The notes: generated by a model from the sequence alone, not told the origin. A stretch of 49,989 bases of DNA from Natronohydrobacter sp. (GCA_007118445.1 SKRP01000134.1:1-49989), one strand, 5' to 3'. Shown: positions 1 through 7,646, counted from the stretch's first letter. A program made the numbers and translations.

Positions 1-1
1 C

Positions 2-337
2 CGGGTGCAGGATCTGGAACGGCGCGGGGTTATCAAAGGCTATCGCGCTGTGATTGACCGGGTCCAGACCGGGACCGGGTTCATCGCCTATGTGACGGTG
101 GGGCTATCGCGCCACACCAAATCGGCGCAGGCAGAATTCGAGCGGCTGATGCAGGCCGCCCCGCAAGTGCGCGAGTGCCACAATATCACCGGCACGGTCG
201 AATATCTGCTGCGCATCGAGGCGCGCGATCTGGCGGCCTATAAACAGTTTCACACCGATTACATGGGGGCCTTCCCGCATCTGGAGCGGCTGACGACGAT
301 GGTGGTCATGGGATCACCCAAGGATGAACGCGCCTGA
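2..337 (+). CDS. Lrp/AsnC-family transcriptional regulator, C-terminal part (5' truncated by window edge)
   Basis: The reading frame is already open at base 2 (first codons read R-V-Q-D-L-E-R-R-G-V-I-K-G-Y) and ends with TGA at 335-337. The stretch RVQDLERRGVIKGYRAVID is the typical end of the Lrp/AsnC helix-turn-helix domain running into the ligand-binding (RAM) domain. The rest, including the segment reading CHNITGTVEYLLRIEARD, fits the effector-binding alpha/beta sandwich. Family members are leucine-responsive-type regulators that bind amino acids and act as multimers. The DNA-binding helix lies mostly outside the window, so the regulated genes cannot be guessed. The next gene starts 64 bases downstream on the same strand. 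Confidence 0.9.
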   Translation, partial: RVQDLERRGVIKGYRAVIDRVQTGTGFIAYVTVGLSRHTKSAQAEFERLMQAAPQVRECHNITGTVEYLLRIEARDLAAYKQFHTDYMGAFPHLERLTTMVVMGSPKDERA

Positions 338-401
338 GCACAGATTCTGCGTGCATTTGAACAAGATCAGGCTATGCTGCGGCGCGGCAGAGGAGCAGGG
401 C

Positions 402-1046
402 ATGAGCAAAGGCAAGGTCATCACCATCGCGCAGCAGAAAGGCGGGTCAGGCAAGACCACGCTGGCGGTCAATCTGGGTGTGATGCTGGCGCGCAAGGGC
501 GCGCGTGTGGCGTATCTTGACACGGACCCGCAAGGCTCGCTCGGGCGCTGGTTCATGACACGGCACGAAGCCGGGCGCGCAGAGGGGATGGAATTCTCGA
601 CCGCCTCGGCCTGGGGTGTCGGCTATGAGGTCGGCAAGCTGCGTGATATGGCCGATTTCGTGATCATCGACACGCCGCCCAAGGCGGATTCCGACCTTCG
701 TCCGGCTTTGCGCGCAGCAGATCTGGTGCTCGTGCCGGTTGCGAGCAGCCATGTGGATCTCTGGGCCACGGATGGCGTGCTGGATCTGGCGCGGCGCGAA
801 GGCCGCGCGGTGCTGGTCGTGCTGAACCGCGCCCGCCCAGGCACCCGGCTGGGGGCCGAGATCGTGGAAGCGGCACAGTCGCTGGACGCGACACTTGCGG
901 AAACCCAGGTCGCCAATCGTGTGGCCTATGCCGAAACGCTGGGTCAGGGCTTCGGCGGGATCGAGGGTGCACGCAACCCGGCAGTGCGCATCGAGCTTGA
1001 GACGCTTCTGGCCGAAGTCGAAGCGCAGCTTGAACAGGCGGACTGA
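402..1046 (+). CDS. ParA/MinD-like ATPase (orphan ParA family)
   Basis: This predicted P-loop ATPase of 214 residues belongs to the ParA family. The deviant Walker A motif KGGSGKTT lies near residues 14-21, followed by the switch segment LDTDPQGS, and DFVIIDTPPKAD is the Walker B region. These proteins dimerise on ATP and DNA or membrane to position cargo. The ATG at 402 is chosen because AGGAG lies just upstream and the family usually begins a few residues before the P-loop. An in-frame ATG at 324 would overlap the previous gene and add a non-conserved stretch. No parB or parS is visible nearby and aroA follows after 74 bases, so this is not the chromosomal parAB locus. The cargo is unknown. 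Confidence 0.82.
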   Translation: MSKGKVITIAQQKGGSGKTTLAVNLGVMLARKGARVAYLDTDPQGSLGRWFMTRHEAGRAEGMEFSTASAWGVGYEVGKLRDMADFVIIDTPPKADSDLRPALRAADLVLVPVASSHVDLWATDGVLDLARREGRAVLVVLNRARPGTRLGAEIVEAAQSLDATLAETQVANRVAYAETLGQGFGGIEGARNPAVRIELETLLAEVEAQLEQAD

Positions 1047-1120
1047 CCCGGCCCATATGGACGCGGCAGGATGTCTGCGCTATCAGCGCGGCGACCCGTC
1101 CCATGCTGAAAGGTGCCCCT

Positions 1121-2461
1121 ATGTCCGGCCACGGTCCTGCCATCCCGATGACGTCGCATAAATCCGGCCCGCTTAGGGGCGTCGCAGAGGTTCCGGGCGA
1201 CAAGTCGATTTCGCATCGCGCGCTGATCCTCGGGGCGCTTTCTGTGGGGGAAACCCGGATCACCGGGTTGCTGGAAGGACAGGATGTGCTGGACACGGCC
1301 AGGGCGATGCGTGCGTTCGGCGCGACAGTCACACAGCACGGCCCCGGCGCATGGTCCGTGCAAGGCGTGGGTGTGGGCGGCTTTGCCGAACCCGCGAATG
1401 TGATCGATTGCGGCAATTCCGGAACCGGCGTGCGGCTGATCATGGGGGCGATGGCCACAACGGATATCGCGGCCACTTTCACCGGCGATGCCAGCCTGAA
1501 TAAACGCCCGATGGGGCGCGTGACTGATCCGCTGGCGCTGTTTGGCGCGCAGGCTTACGGGCGCCGCGGCGGGCGGCTGCCGCTGACGCTGATCGGCGCG
1601 GCAGAGCCAATGCCGGTGGAATACCGCCTGCCGATGCCCTCGGCGCAGGTGAAATCGGCGGTGCTGCTGGCGGGGCTGAATGCACCGGGCCAGACCATCG
1701 TGATCGAGCAAGAGCCGACCCGCGATCATACCGAGCGGATGCTGCGCGGCTTCGGGGCCGAAATCACGGTGGAGGATACGCCAGAGGGCCGCGTGATCAC
1801 CCTGACGGGGCAACCCGAGTTGCGCGGACAGACTGTCTCGGTGCCGCGTGATCCGTCCTCGGCGGCCTTTCCGGTCTGCGCGGCGCTTCTGGTGCCGGGG
1901 TCAGAGGTCTTCGTGCCCGGTGTCAGCCAGAACCCGACCCGCAACGGGATCTTCCTGACGCTGCAGGAGATGGGCGCCGATCTGGTGCTGGAAAACCCGC
2001 GCGAGGAGGGCGGCGAGCCAGTGGCCGATCTGCGCGTGCGTTTCTCGGCGCTGAAAGGCATCGAGGTGCCCCCCGAACGCGCCGCAAGCATGATCGACGA
2101 ATATCCGATCCTGTCGGCACTCGCCGCGACGGCAGAGGGCAAGACGGTGATGCGCGGGGTCAGGGAATTGCGGGTGAAGGAATCCGACCGGATCGATGCG
2201 ATGGCGCGGGGCCTGGAAGCCTGCGGTGTCCGGGTCGAGGAAACCGAGGACACATTCACTGTGCATGGCATGGCCGAAGTGCCGGGCGGGGCGACTGTGC
2301 GCAGTCATCTCGATCACCGGATCGCGATGAGTTTCCTGTGTCTGGGCATGGCCTCGGCGCGACCGATCACAGTCGATGACGCGACCCCGATTGCCACGTC
2401 ATTTCCTGTCTTCGGGCCACTGATGTCGGGGCTCGGGGCAAAACTCACGCAAGACAGCTGA
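1121..2461 (+). CDS. aroA: 3-phosphoshikimate 1-carboxyvinyltransferase (EPSP synthase), class II type
   Basis: The enzyme joins shikimate-3-phosphate and phosphoenolpyruvate in the sixth step of the shikimate pathway, in the cytosol. The 446-residue product has the normal length. GDKSISHRA (residues 26-34), SAQVKSA (174-180), RDHTE (201-205) and NPTRNG are all present, which is the motif set of class II (CP4-like) EPSP synthases. KESDR lies in the C-terminal half. The site that reads N-A-A-T-G in CP4 reads N-S-G-T-G here (99-103), so glycine 101 sits where CP4 has the alanine linked to glyphosate tolerance. The start at 1121 has AAAGGTG upstream; an ATG at 1103 is a less likely alternative. 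It is convergent with trmD. Confidence 0.96.
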   Translation: MSGHGPAIPMTSHKSGPLRGVAEVPGDKSISHRALILGALSVGETRITGLLEGQDVLDTARAMRAFGATVTQHGPGAWSVQGVGVGGFAEPANVIDCGNSGTGVRLIMGAMATTDIAATFTGDASLNKRPMGRVTDPLALFGAQAYGRRGGRLPLTLIGAAEPMPVEYRLPMPSAQVKSAVLLAGLNAPGQTIVIEQEPTRDHTERMLRGFGAEITVEDTPEGRVITLTGQPELRGQTVSVPRDPSSAAFPVCAALLVPGSEVFVPGVSQNPTRNGIFLTLQEMGADLVLENPREEGGEPVADLRVRFSALKGIEVPPERAASMIDEYPILSALAATAEGKTVMRGVRELRVKESDRIDAMARGLEACGVRVEETEDTFTVHGMAEVPGGATVRSHLDHRIAMSFLCLGMASARPITVDDATPIATSFPVFGPLMSGLGAKLTQDS

Positions 2462-2466
2462 CGTAA

Positions 2467-2488
2467 GGTGCGTGCTCAAGCACGCACC
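2467..2488. terminator. Perfect hairpin between convergent aroA and trmD
   Basis: GGTGCGTGCT (2467-2476) and AGCACGCACC (2479-2488) form a perfect 10-bp stem around CA. It sits 5 bases after the aroA stop and directly against the trmD stop, so it could end transcription from both sides. Neither strand has a clear T-run, so intrinsic termination is only inferred. It could also be a REP-like element, since it is short, GC-rich and fills the whole gap between genes. Confidence 0.5.
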
Positions 2489-3289
2489 CTACCTACCGGC
2501 CTGATGGCCGTCCTGCGCAAGCAGATCCGGCCTGCGCGCTTCGGTCAGCGCCTCGGCCTGCGCGCGCCGCCAGCGCGCGATCTCGGCATGGTTCCCCGAC
2601 AACAGCACAGGCGGGATTTCCCGCCCCTGCCATTCGGCAGGCCGCGTATATTGCGGATGCTCCAGCAACCCAGCCGAAAAGCTCTCTTCCTCGACCGAGG
2701 CCGCATTGCCCAGCACCTCCGGCAACAGCCGCACGGTCGCGTCGATCATCGCCTGCGCGGCCAATTCGCCCCCGGTCAGGACGAAATCGCCCAGACTGAC
2801 CTCTTCAATGCCATAATGATCGATCACGCGCTGGTCGATCCCCTCGAATCGCCCGCAAATCATCGTGATCCCGCGCGCCTGCGACCAGTCCCGCGCAAGG
2901 GCCTGCGTAAAGGGCCGCCCGCGCGGGCTAAGGCAGACCAGAGGCCATGCGCGCCGGTCCCCGGGCACCCCGCGCATCGCCATATCAACCGCCCGCCCCA
3001 GCACATCAGCGCGCAGCACCATCCCCGCACCACCCCCTGCCGGGGTATCATCGACATTGCGATGCTTGCCGATCCCGAACGGGCGCAGGTCGATGGCCTC
3101 CAGCCCCCAAAGCCCCTCGTTCAGGGCCTTGCCGGTCAGCGACAGGCCAAGCACGCCCGGAAAAGCTTCGGGAAACAGCGTGATGATCCGTGCCTGCCAG
3201 GCCATCGCCGGCGTGCCGCGCTTTTCCAGCGAGCGCGGCACCAGCGATGGTGTGATTGTCAGCCGTCCCGTCGCGCGCCGTATGGTCAT
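2489..3289 (-). CDS. trmD: tRNA (guanine-N1)-methyltransferase TrmD
   Basis: TrmD methylates N1 of G37 in tRNAs with G at position 36, using S-adenosylmethionine, and prevents +1 frameshifts. The 266-residue product carries ARIITLFPEAFPG, FGIGKHRNVDDTPAGGGAGM and the SPOUT-knot segment LGDFVLTGGELAAQAM, followed by LLEHPQYTRP. The start at 3289 is supported by an ATGA overlap with the rimM stop. The N-terminus is about 30 residues longer than enterobacterial TrmD; from memory such extensions occur in Rhodobacterales, and an internal ATG at 3205 is the alternative. It ends the ffh-aroQ-rpsP-rimM-trmD unit. rplS, which usually follows trmD, is absent because aroA lies there in convergent orientation. 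Confidence 0.96.
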   Translation of the reverse strand: MTIRRATGRLTITPSLVPRSLEKRGTPAMAWQARIITLFPEAFPGVLGLSLTGKALNEGLWGLEAIDLRPFGIGKHRNVDDTPAGGGAGMVLRADVLGRAVDMAMRGVPGDRRAWPLVCLSPRGRPFTQALARDWSQARGITMICGRFEGIDQRVIDHYGIEEVSLGDFVLTGGELAAQAMIDATVRLLPEVLGNAASVEEESFSAGLLEHPQYTRPAEWQGREIPPVLLSGNHAEIARWRRAQAEALTEARRPDLLAQDGHQAGR

Positions 3290-3792
3290 TCGAACAAACC
3301 TTCGGGCGGGTCGGCGATGATCCGACGCGCCCCCAGATCGACAGTCGGAACCACTACCTGGGTGAAAGGCAACAAAACCGTGGCAGATTTGCCGGGCGCC
3401 ACCAGCTCCAAGAGATCAGAGGCCCCGTGATTGAGCACCGCCTTGACCTGCCCCAGAGCTTTCCCGCCTGTGTCAAACACTTCCAGCCCGATCAGATCCG
3501 CGTGATAAAACTCATCATCCGGCAGGCCCGGCAACTGGTCGCGCTCGGCAAAAAGCCGCAGCCCACGCAGCGCATCCGCCGCTTCCTTGCTCGCAACCCC
3601 GCTCAGTCGCGCAGCAAACCCTTGCGCGACCTGCGCCCCAAGCGTCACTGTAAACTGCCGCCCATCCTCGGACCAGAGCGGCCCGTAACCGGCAATCGCC
3701 CGTGGCTCTGCACAAAAGCTCTTCAGACGCACCTCGCCTTGCACGCCATAGGCGCCCGCGATAGCTCCGACACAGATGCGCGATCCTGTCAT
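3286..3792 (-). CDS. rimM: 16S rRNA processing / 30S maturation factor RimM
   Basis: RimM binds ribosomal protein S19 and helps assemble the 30S head. The 168-residue protein starts with CVGAIAGAYGVQGEVRLKSF, the conserved N-terminal beta-barrel signature, and has the C-terminal PRC-barrel segment with LPFTQVVVPTVDLGAR near the end. It is preceded by rpsP and overlaps trmD by four bases (ATGA). The start lies right after a repeated intergenic element (3799-3872). The element's tail reads GATGAAGGCCGT into the ATG, so AAGG at the end of the repeat is probably the ribosome-binding site. Confidence 0.93.
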   Translation of the reverse strand: MTGSRICVGAIAGAYGVQGEVRLKSFCAEPRAIAGYGPLWSEDGRQFTVTLGAQVAQGFAARLSGVASKEAADALRGLRLFAERDQLPGLPDDEFYHADLIGLEVFDTGGKALGQVKAVLNHGASDLLELVAPGKSATVLLPFTQVVVPTVDLGARRIIADPPEGLFE

Positions 3793-3798
3793 ACGGCC

Positions 3799-3872
3799 TT
3801 CATCTTGCCAAAAATACTCTCGGGGGGTGAATTGGTCCGGAACAGGCCAAGAGGGGGGCAGACAGCCCCCCT
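3799..3872 (-). repeat. Intergenic two-hairpin element, full copy 1 (rpsP-rimM gap)
   Basis: Read on the minus strand, the element has a first hairpin AGGGGGGC/GCCCCCCT (3852-3859 with 3865-3872, five-base loop). A second hairpin follows directly (3832-3837 with 3845-3850, including one G-U pair). Then comes a tail of Cs and GAGAGTATTTTTGGCAAGATGAA. The same architecture recurs at 16035-16106, with different bases in the second stem that preserve pairing. It lies inside a co-directional operon, so it may act on the mRNA as attenuator, stabiliser or processing site rather than as a plain terminator. Confidence 0.8.
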
Positions 3873-3882
3873 GATCTGGCGA

Positions 3883-4230
3883 TTATTCCGCCGCTTCAGA
3901 CTTGGCCGCTTTCTCAGCCGCGCGCTCCTTGGCTTTCTTGCCCGGCTCGGCCTTTTTCAGATTGGCACGGGTAGCCCTGGGGCGTGCGCCAGCGGCCTCA
4001 AGGAAACGCGCCACGCGATCAGTGGGCTGCGCGCCCAGGTCCAGCCAGTGCTGCACGCGCTCCATATCCATTTTCACGCGGTCCTCGCTGTCCTTGGCCA
4101 GCAGTGGGTTATAGGTGCCGATTTTCTCCAGAAAGCGGCCATCGCGCGGCATGCGCGAATCGGACACCACGATCGCGTAATGCGGACGCTTCTTTGCCCC
4201 ACCACGGGCCAGACGGATTTTAACAGCCAT
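3883..4230 (-). CDS. rpsP: 30S ribosomal protein S16
   Basis: Small-subunit ribosomal protein of 115 residues. MAVKIRLARGGAKKRPHYAI and the segment DGRFLEKIGTYNPL are diagnostic for S16. The C-terminus is a Lys/Ala/Glu-rich tail (about residues 88-115), as is common in alphaproteobacteria. AAAGGAG lies 8 bases before the ATG. The gene sits between chorismate mutase and rimM, in the usual ffh-rpsP-rimM-trmD order. Confidence 0.97.
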   Translation of the reverse strand: MAVKIRLARGGAKKRPHYAIVVSDSRMPRDGRFLEKIGTYNPLLAKDSEDRVKMDMERVQHWLDLGAQPTDRVARFLEAAGARPRATRANLKKAEPGKKAKERAAEKAAKSEAAE

Positions 4231-4256
4231 ATCAGTTTCTCCTTTGGATGGCGTTT

Positions 4257-4277
4257 GCGCGACATTTCCCGTCGCGC
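4257..4277 (-). other. Intercistronic hairpin between chorismate mutase and rpsP
   Basis: GCGCGAC (4257-4263) and GTCGCGC (4271-4277) form a perfect 7-bp stem with a 7-base loop. It lies 5 bases after the chorismate mutase stop and about 15 bases before the rpsP ribosome-binding site. There is no T-run, so RNA processing, a partial terminator or mRNA stabilisation ahead of rpsP are all possible. Confidence 0.45.
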
Positions 4278-4282
4278 GGATT

Positions 4283-4588
4283 TCAGCGTTGCAGATTCTC
4301 GTGGTGACGGATCACTTCCGAGATGATGAAATGCAGGAATTTCCTGGCAAATTCCGGGTCAAGATCAGCCTCTTCGGCCAACCATTCCAGCCGCTCGATC
4401 TGGCGCTCTTCGCGGGCCGGATCCGAGGGGGGAAGCTGATGCTCGGCTTTCAGACGGCCCACAGCCTGCGTGTGCTTGAACCGCTCGCCCAAGGTATAGA
4501 CAAGGATCGCGTCCAGCCGGTCGATACTGTCACGGTGACCCGCAAGCAATTCGGCGGCGCGCTCAGAGGCATCGGGCAGCGCAGTCAT
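4283..4588 (-). CDS. Chorismate mutase (AroQ type, monofunctional)
   Basis: Predicted to rearrange chorismate to prephenate at the branch to phenylalanine and tyrosine. The 101-residue, all-helical sequence has the AroQ pattern: RDSIDRLDAILVYTLGERFK (helix 1), then K and R residues of VGRLKAEH, then a helix with AREERQIERLEWLAEE and a final helix FARKFLHFIISEVIRHH. It overlaps the ffh stop by four bases (ATGA), so it is translated by coupling to ffh. An aromatic biosynthesis gene inside a translation operon is a known alphaproteobacterial arrangement, to my recollection. aroA lies only 2 kb away but on the other strand. Confidence 0.88.
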   Translation of the reverse strand: MTALPDASERAAELLAGHRDSIDRLDAILVYTLGERFKHTQAVGRLKAEHQLPPSDPAREERQIERLEWLAEEADLDPEFARKFLHFIISEVIRHHENLQR

Positions 4589-6090
4589 TTCTTGCGCCCC
4601 ATGCCAAGCCCGGACAGGCCACCAGGCAGGCGCATCCCGCCCATGCCGGGACCGCCCATGCCGGGCATCTTCATGCCCTCGCTCATGCCCCGGCCCAATT
4701 CGCTGAGTTGTTCGGGCGACATCTGCGACGGGTCCGGCGCGCCTTTGCCCTTGCCCATCATCCCGGCCATGGCCTGTTTCAGCATGCCCTTCTTGCCCAT
4801 GGTCTTCATCATGTCGGCCATCTGGCGATGCTGTTTCAGAAGCTTGTTCAGGTCGGACACTTCCAGCCCCGCACCCGCGGCGATCCGCTTCTTGCGGCTG
4901 GCCTGCAGGATCGCCGGATTGGCGCGCTCCTTCTTCGTCATCGAATTGATCAGCGCAACCTGACGCTTGAGCATGCTGTCATCAAACCCGGCCGCTTCGG
5001 CCTGTTTCGACATCTTGGCCATGCCCGGCATCATGCCCATGAGCGACTGCATGCCGCCCATCTTCATCATCTGCTCAAGCTGCATCTTCAGGTCGTTCAT
5101 GTTGAACTGACCTTTCTGGAAGCGCTTCATCATGCGTTCGGCCTGTTCGACCTCCAGAACTTCCTGCGCTTTTTCCACAAGGGCCACGATATCGCCCATG
5201 CCCAGAATGCGGCCTGCAACGCGCTTGGGATCAAAGACCTCCAGCGCATCGGTCTTTTCGCCCAGGCCCACAAAGCGGATCGGCTTGCCGGTCACGGCCC
5301 GCATCGACAGCGCCGCGCCGCCGCGCCCGTCACCATCCATCCGCGTCAGAACGACACCGGTCACGCCGACCTTGCCATCAAACTCGGCGGCCACGTTCAC
5401 GGCGTCCTGTCTGGTCAGGCCGTCAACGACCAGAAGCGTTTCGCGCGGGCTGACCGCATCGCGCACCGCCTGCACCTCGTCCATCAGCACTTCATCGATA
5501 TGCAACCGGCCAGCCGTGTCGAGCAGATAGATATCATAGCCGCCGAGCGTGGCCTGCTGCTTGGCGCGCTTGGCGATTTCGACCGCGCTCTGGCCCTTGA
5601 CGATGGGCAGCGTGTCAACGCCGATCTGAGTGCCGAGGATCGCAAGCTGCTCCATCGCGGCGGGGCGATTGGTGTCAAGCGAGGCCATCAGCACGCGCTT
5701 GCCCTCGCGCTCGGACAGGCGGCGGGCGAGCTTTGCCGTGGTCGTGGTTTTCCCAGAACCCTGCAGACCCACCATCAGAACCGGCGCAGGCGGGTTGTCG
5801 ATTTTCAGCCGACCTGCATCCTCATCGCCTTCCAGCGTGGCGATCAGTTCATCATGCACGATCTTGACGACCTGCTGGCCCGGCGTGATCGATTTCGTGA
5901 CCGCAGCGCCTGTGGCCTTTTTCTGCACCCGCTTGATGAAATCGCGGGTCACAGGCAGCGAGACATCGGCCTCCAGCAGTGCAACACGCACTTCGCGCAG
6001 GGCCGTGCGCACATCATCCTCGGTCAGCGCACCCTGTTTCGTCAGCCGGTCGAAAACCCCGGACAGGCGTTCAGAGAGGGTCTCGAACAT
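4585..6090 (-). CDS. ffh: Signal recognition particle protein Ffh (SRP54)
   Basis: GTPase of the signal recognition particle; with 4.5S RNA it delivers inner-membrane proteins to FtsY and SecYEG. The 501-residue product has an N-domain (MFETLSERLSGVFDRLTKQG), then a G-domain with P-loop GLQGSGKTT (108-116), DTAGR (191-195) and TRMDGDGRGG. It ends in a methionine-rich M-domain with KKERANPAILQASRKKRIAAG. The inner ATG at 6090 is preferred over the ATG at 6096. AAGGAG directly abuts the outer ATG and is six bases from the inner one, which is the normal spacing. No 4.5S RNA gene was recognised nearby. First gene of the minus-strand operon running to trmD. Confidence 0.97.
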   Translation of the reverse strand: MFETLSERLSGVFDRLTKQGALTEDDVRTALREVRVALLEADVSLPVTRDFIKRVQKKATGAAVTKSITPGQQVVKIVHDELIATLEGDEDAGRLKIDNPPAPVLMVGLQGSGKTTTTAKLARRLSEREGKRVLMASLDTNRPAAMEQLAILGTQIGVDTLPIVKGQSAVEIAKRAKQQATLGGYDIYLLDTAGRLHIDEVLMDEVQAVRDAVSPRETLLVVDGLTRQDAVNVAAEFDGKVGVTGVVLTRMDGDGRGGAALSMRAVTGKPIRFVGLGEKTDALEVFDPKRVAGRILGMGDIVALVEKAQEVLEVEQAERMMKRFQKGQFNMNDLKMQLEQMMKMGGMQSLMGMMPGMAKMSKQAEAAGFDDSMLKRQVALINSMTKKERANPAILQASRKKRIAAGAGLEVSDLNKLLKQHRQMADMMKTMGKKGMLKQAMAGMMGKGKGAPDPSQMSPEQLSELGRGMSEGMKMPGMGGPGMGGMRLPGGLSGLGMGRKK

Positions 6091-6129
6091 GCGCATCTCC
6101 TTGCCCGGTCAGGGGCATTCCAAACCAGT

Positions 6130-6149
6130 GTTGCACCCATGGGCGCAAC
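6130..6149. promoter_or_regulatory. 20-bp near-perfect palindrome in the ffh / sugar dehydrogenase divergent region
   Basis: GTTGCaCCCATGGGcGCAAC pairs at 9 of 10 positions and lies about 40 bases upstream of the ffh start. It could be a dimeric operator or a hairpin in the ffh leader. The divergent gap 6091-6335 holds nothing else firm: TTGACA at 6170-6175 has only a poor -10 match 17 bases later. Confidence 0.35.
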
Positions 6150-6335
6150 GCGCTGATGGGTGGCGATCCTTGACATGACCAAGGACCGGAAGCATGAACC
6201 TCCGGACAGATGCTCGGGCGTTACGCCTGAAATCGGCCTGAGTCAAGTCGGCAGAGGCAATGGCTTGCAGATTCGTGACTTGATCTTTCGTTTGGCGACC
6301 ACATGCTCATCTCATAATCGCAAGAGGAGAGCACC

Positions 6336-7472
6336 ATGACCTATCGCACGGTTCTGGGCAGTGCGGCCACAATTATGGCACTGTCGCTTCCGGCCTATTC
6401 CGGTCAGGGATATGCGGTCGAAACACTGGTTGAGGGGCTCGATCGCCCCTGGGGGATGGCCTTTCTGCCGGATCAGGGCGACCTGATCATGACCCTGCGC
6501 GGCGGGGAGCTGGTGCTGTGGGACGCGGAGTCCGGCCTGACCCCGATCAGCGGCGCGCCGGATGTCGTGGCGCAGGGGCAAGGCGGGCTGCTGGATATCG
6601 CTGTCGGGCCGGATTTCGGCGAAACCGGCTTTGTCTACATGACCTGGGCCGGCGCGCTGGACGGGGGGACCACCACCCATGTCGGACGCGCCCGGCTTGA
6701 CCGCGACGCCGCTGCAGTCACGGATCTGGAAATCCTGCATGTGGTCCGGCCTGCGATCAATAGCGGTGCGCATTTCGGGTCGCGCATCGTGTTTCAGGAC
6801 GGCCATCTCTTTGCCGGTTTCGGCGATCGTGGCAGCAAGGATTTTTCCGAAGCGCATATTTCGCAGGATCTGGGCAGTGAAAACGGTGCCGTGATCCGGA
6901 TCACGCCAGAGGGCAACATTCCGGCGGATAACCCCTTTGTCGATCACGACGGTGCCGCTGGCGCGATCTGGTCCTATGGGCACCGCAACATTCAGGCCAT
7001 GACCATCCATCCCGAAACCGGGGCGGTCTGGCTGGCCGAACATGGCGAGGCCGGGGGCGATGAGGTCAATATCGTCGAGCGGGCCGGGAATTTCGGCTGG
7101 CCGCTGGCCTCTTTCGGGGTGACCTATCGCGGCGGCAATGTCTTCGCCCCGCCGCATCAGGAGGGTGACGGCTTTGTCGCGCCGGTCCATCACTGGCCCG
7201 CAGGACGCGAGGCGCATAATCCGCCTTCGGGGATGACCTTTTATACAGGTGACGCATTTCCGGACTGGCAAGGCCATTTGCTGCTTGGCAACCTGTTCCA
7301 TCGCTATCTCGGGCTGTATTCGGAAAATGACGGGCAGCTGACCGAGCTGGCGCGTCTTCTCGATGGTGCGGATCTGCGGATCCGGGATGTCGCGGTCGGC
7401 CCCGAGGACGGGTTCATCTATGTTCTGGCCGATGGCGAGAATGTGCCGCTGCTGCGGCTCGTGCCAGAGTGA
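6336..7472 (+). CDS. PQQ-dependent aldose sugar dehydrogenase-like protein (soluble GDH family)
   Basis: Predicted periplasmic beta-propeller oxidoreductase of the soluble glucose/aldose dehydrogenase family (YliI/Asd type), which oxidises sugar aldehyde groups with PQQ. The 378-residue protein has a short signal peptide (residues 1 to about 22, ending ALSLPAYSG). It carries the family motifs LDRPWGMAFLPD, GGLLDIAVGPDF, HFGSR, GDRG, IWSYGHRNIQAM and EAGGDEVN, and ends with IRDVAVGPEDGFIYVL. AGGAG lies before the ATG. No pqq biosynthesis gene is in the window. It stands alone, divergent from ffh. The substrate cannot be told from sequence. Confidence 0.88.
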   Translation: MTYRTVLGSAATIMALSLPAYSGQGYAVETLVEGLDRPWGMAFLPDQGDLIMTLRGGELVLWDAESGLTPISGAPDVVAQGQGGLLDIAVGPDFGETGFVYMTWAGALDGGTTTHVGRARLDRDAAAVTDLEILHVVRPAINSGAHFGSRIVFQDGHLFAGFGDRGSKDFSEAHISQDLGSENGAVIRITPEGNIPADNPFVDHDGAAGAIWSYGHRNIQAMTIHPETGAVWLAEHGEAGGDEVNIVERAGNFGWPLASFGVTYRGGNVFAPPHQEGDGFVAPVHHWPAGREAHNPPSGMTFYTGDAFPDWQGHLLLGNLFHRYLGLYSENDGQLTELARLLDGADLRIRDVAVGPEDGFIYVLADGENVPLLRLVPE

Positions 7473-7482
7473 AGCGGCCCTG

Positions 7483-7508
7483 GCGCCGGATGCATGGCAG
7501 TCCGGCGC
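7483..7508 (+). terminator. Hairpin after the sugar dehydrogenase gene
   Basis: GCGCCGGA (7483-7490) pairs perfectly with TCCGGCGC (7501-7508) across a 10-base loop, 10 bases after the stop codon. There is no T-run, so it may be a factor-assisted terminator or a 3'-end stabiliser. Confidence 0.4.
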
Positions 7509-7646
7509 GCTGGCCTCAGGCCGGTAACCACCGCAGCAACGGCGACCAGCGACCGTGCCCTGCACGCGGCGCATAGTCTCTGGCCCATCGTCCCATGCGC
7601 GACGATCCAGCCTGACCACGTCACGAAAAGGTGCTGATACCTGAAC

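Noticed and set aside
324..401. Longer ParA starting at the ATG at 324
   Set aside because: It would overlap the end of the Lrp gene and add 26 unconserved residues; AGGAG fits the ATG at 402.
2468..3430. Long open frame on the plus strand opposite trmD and rimM
   Set aside because: It is antisense to two clear essential genes, with Arg/Pro/His-rich composition typical of a GC-rich shadow frame.
6091..6335. 4.5S SRP RNA or a promoter TTGACA-17-CATGAA beside ffh
   Set aside because: No SRP-like helix with the conserved tetraloop was found, and the -10 match is too weak to call.
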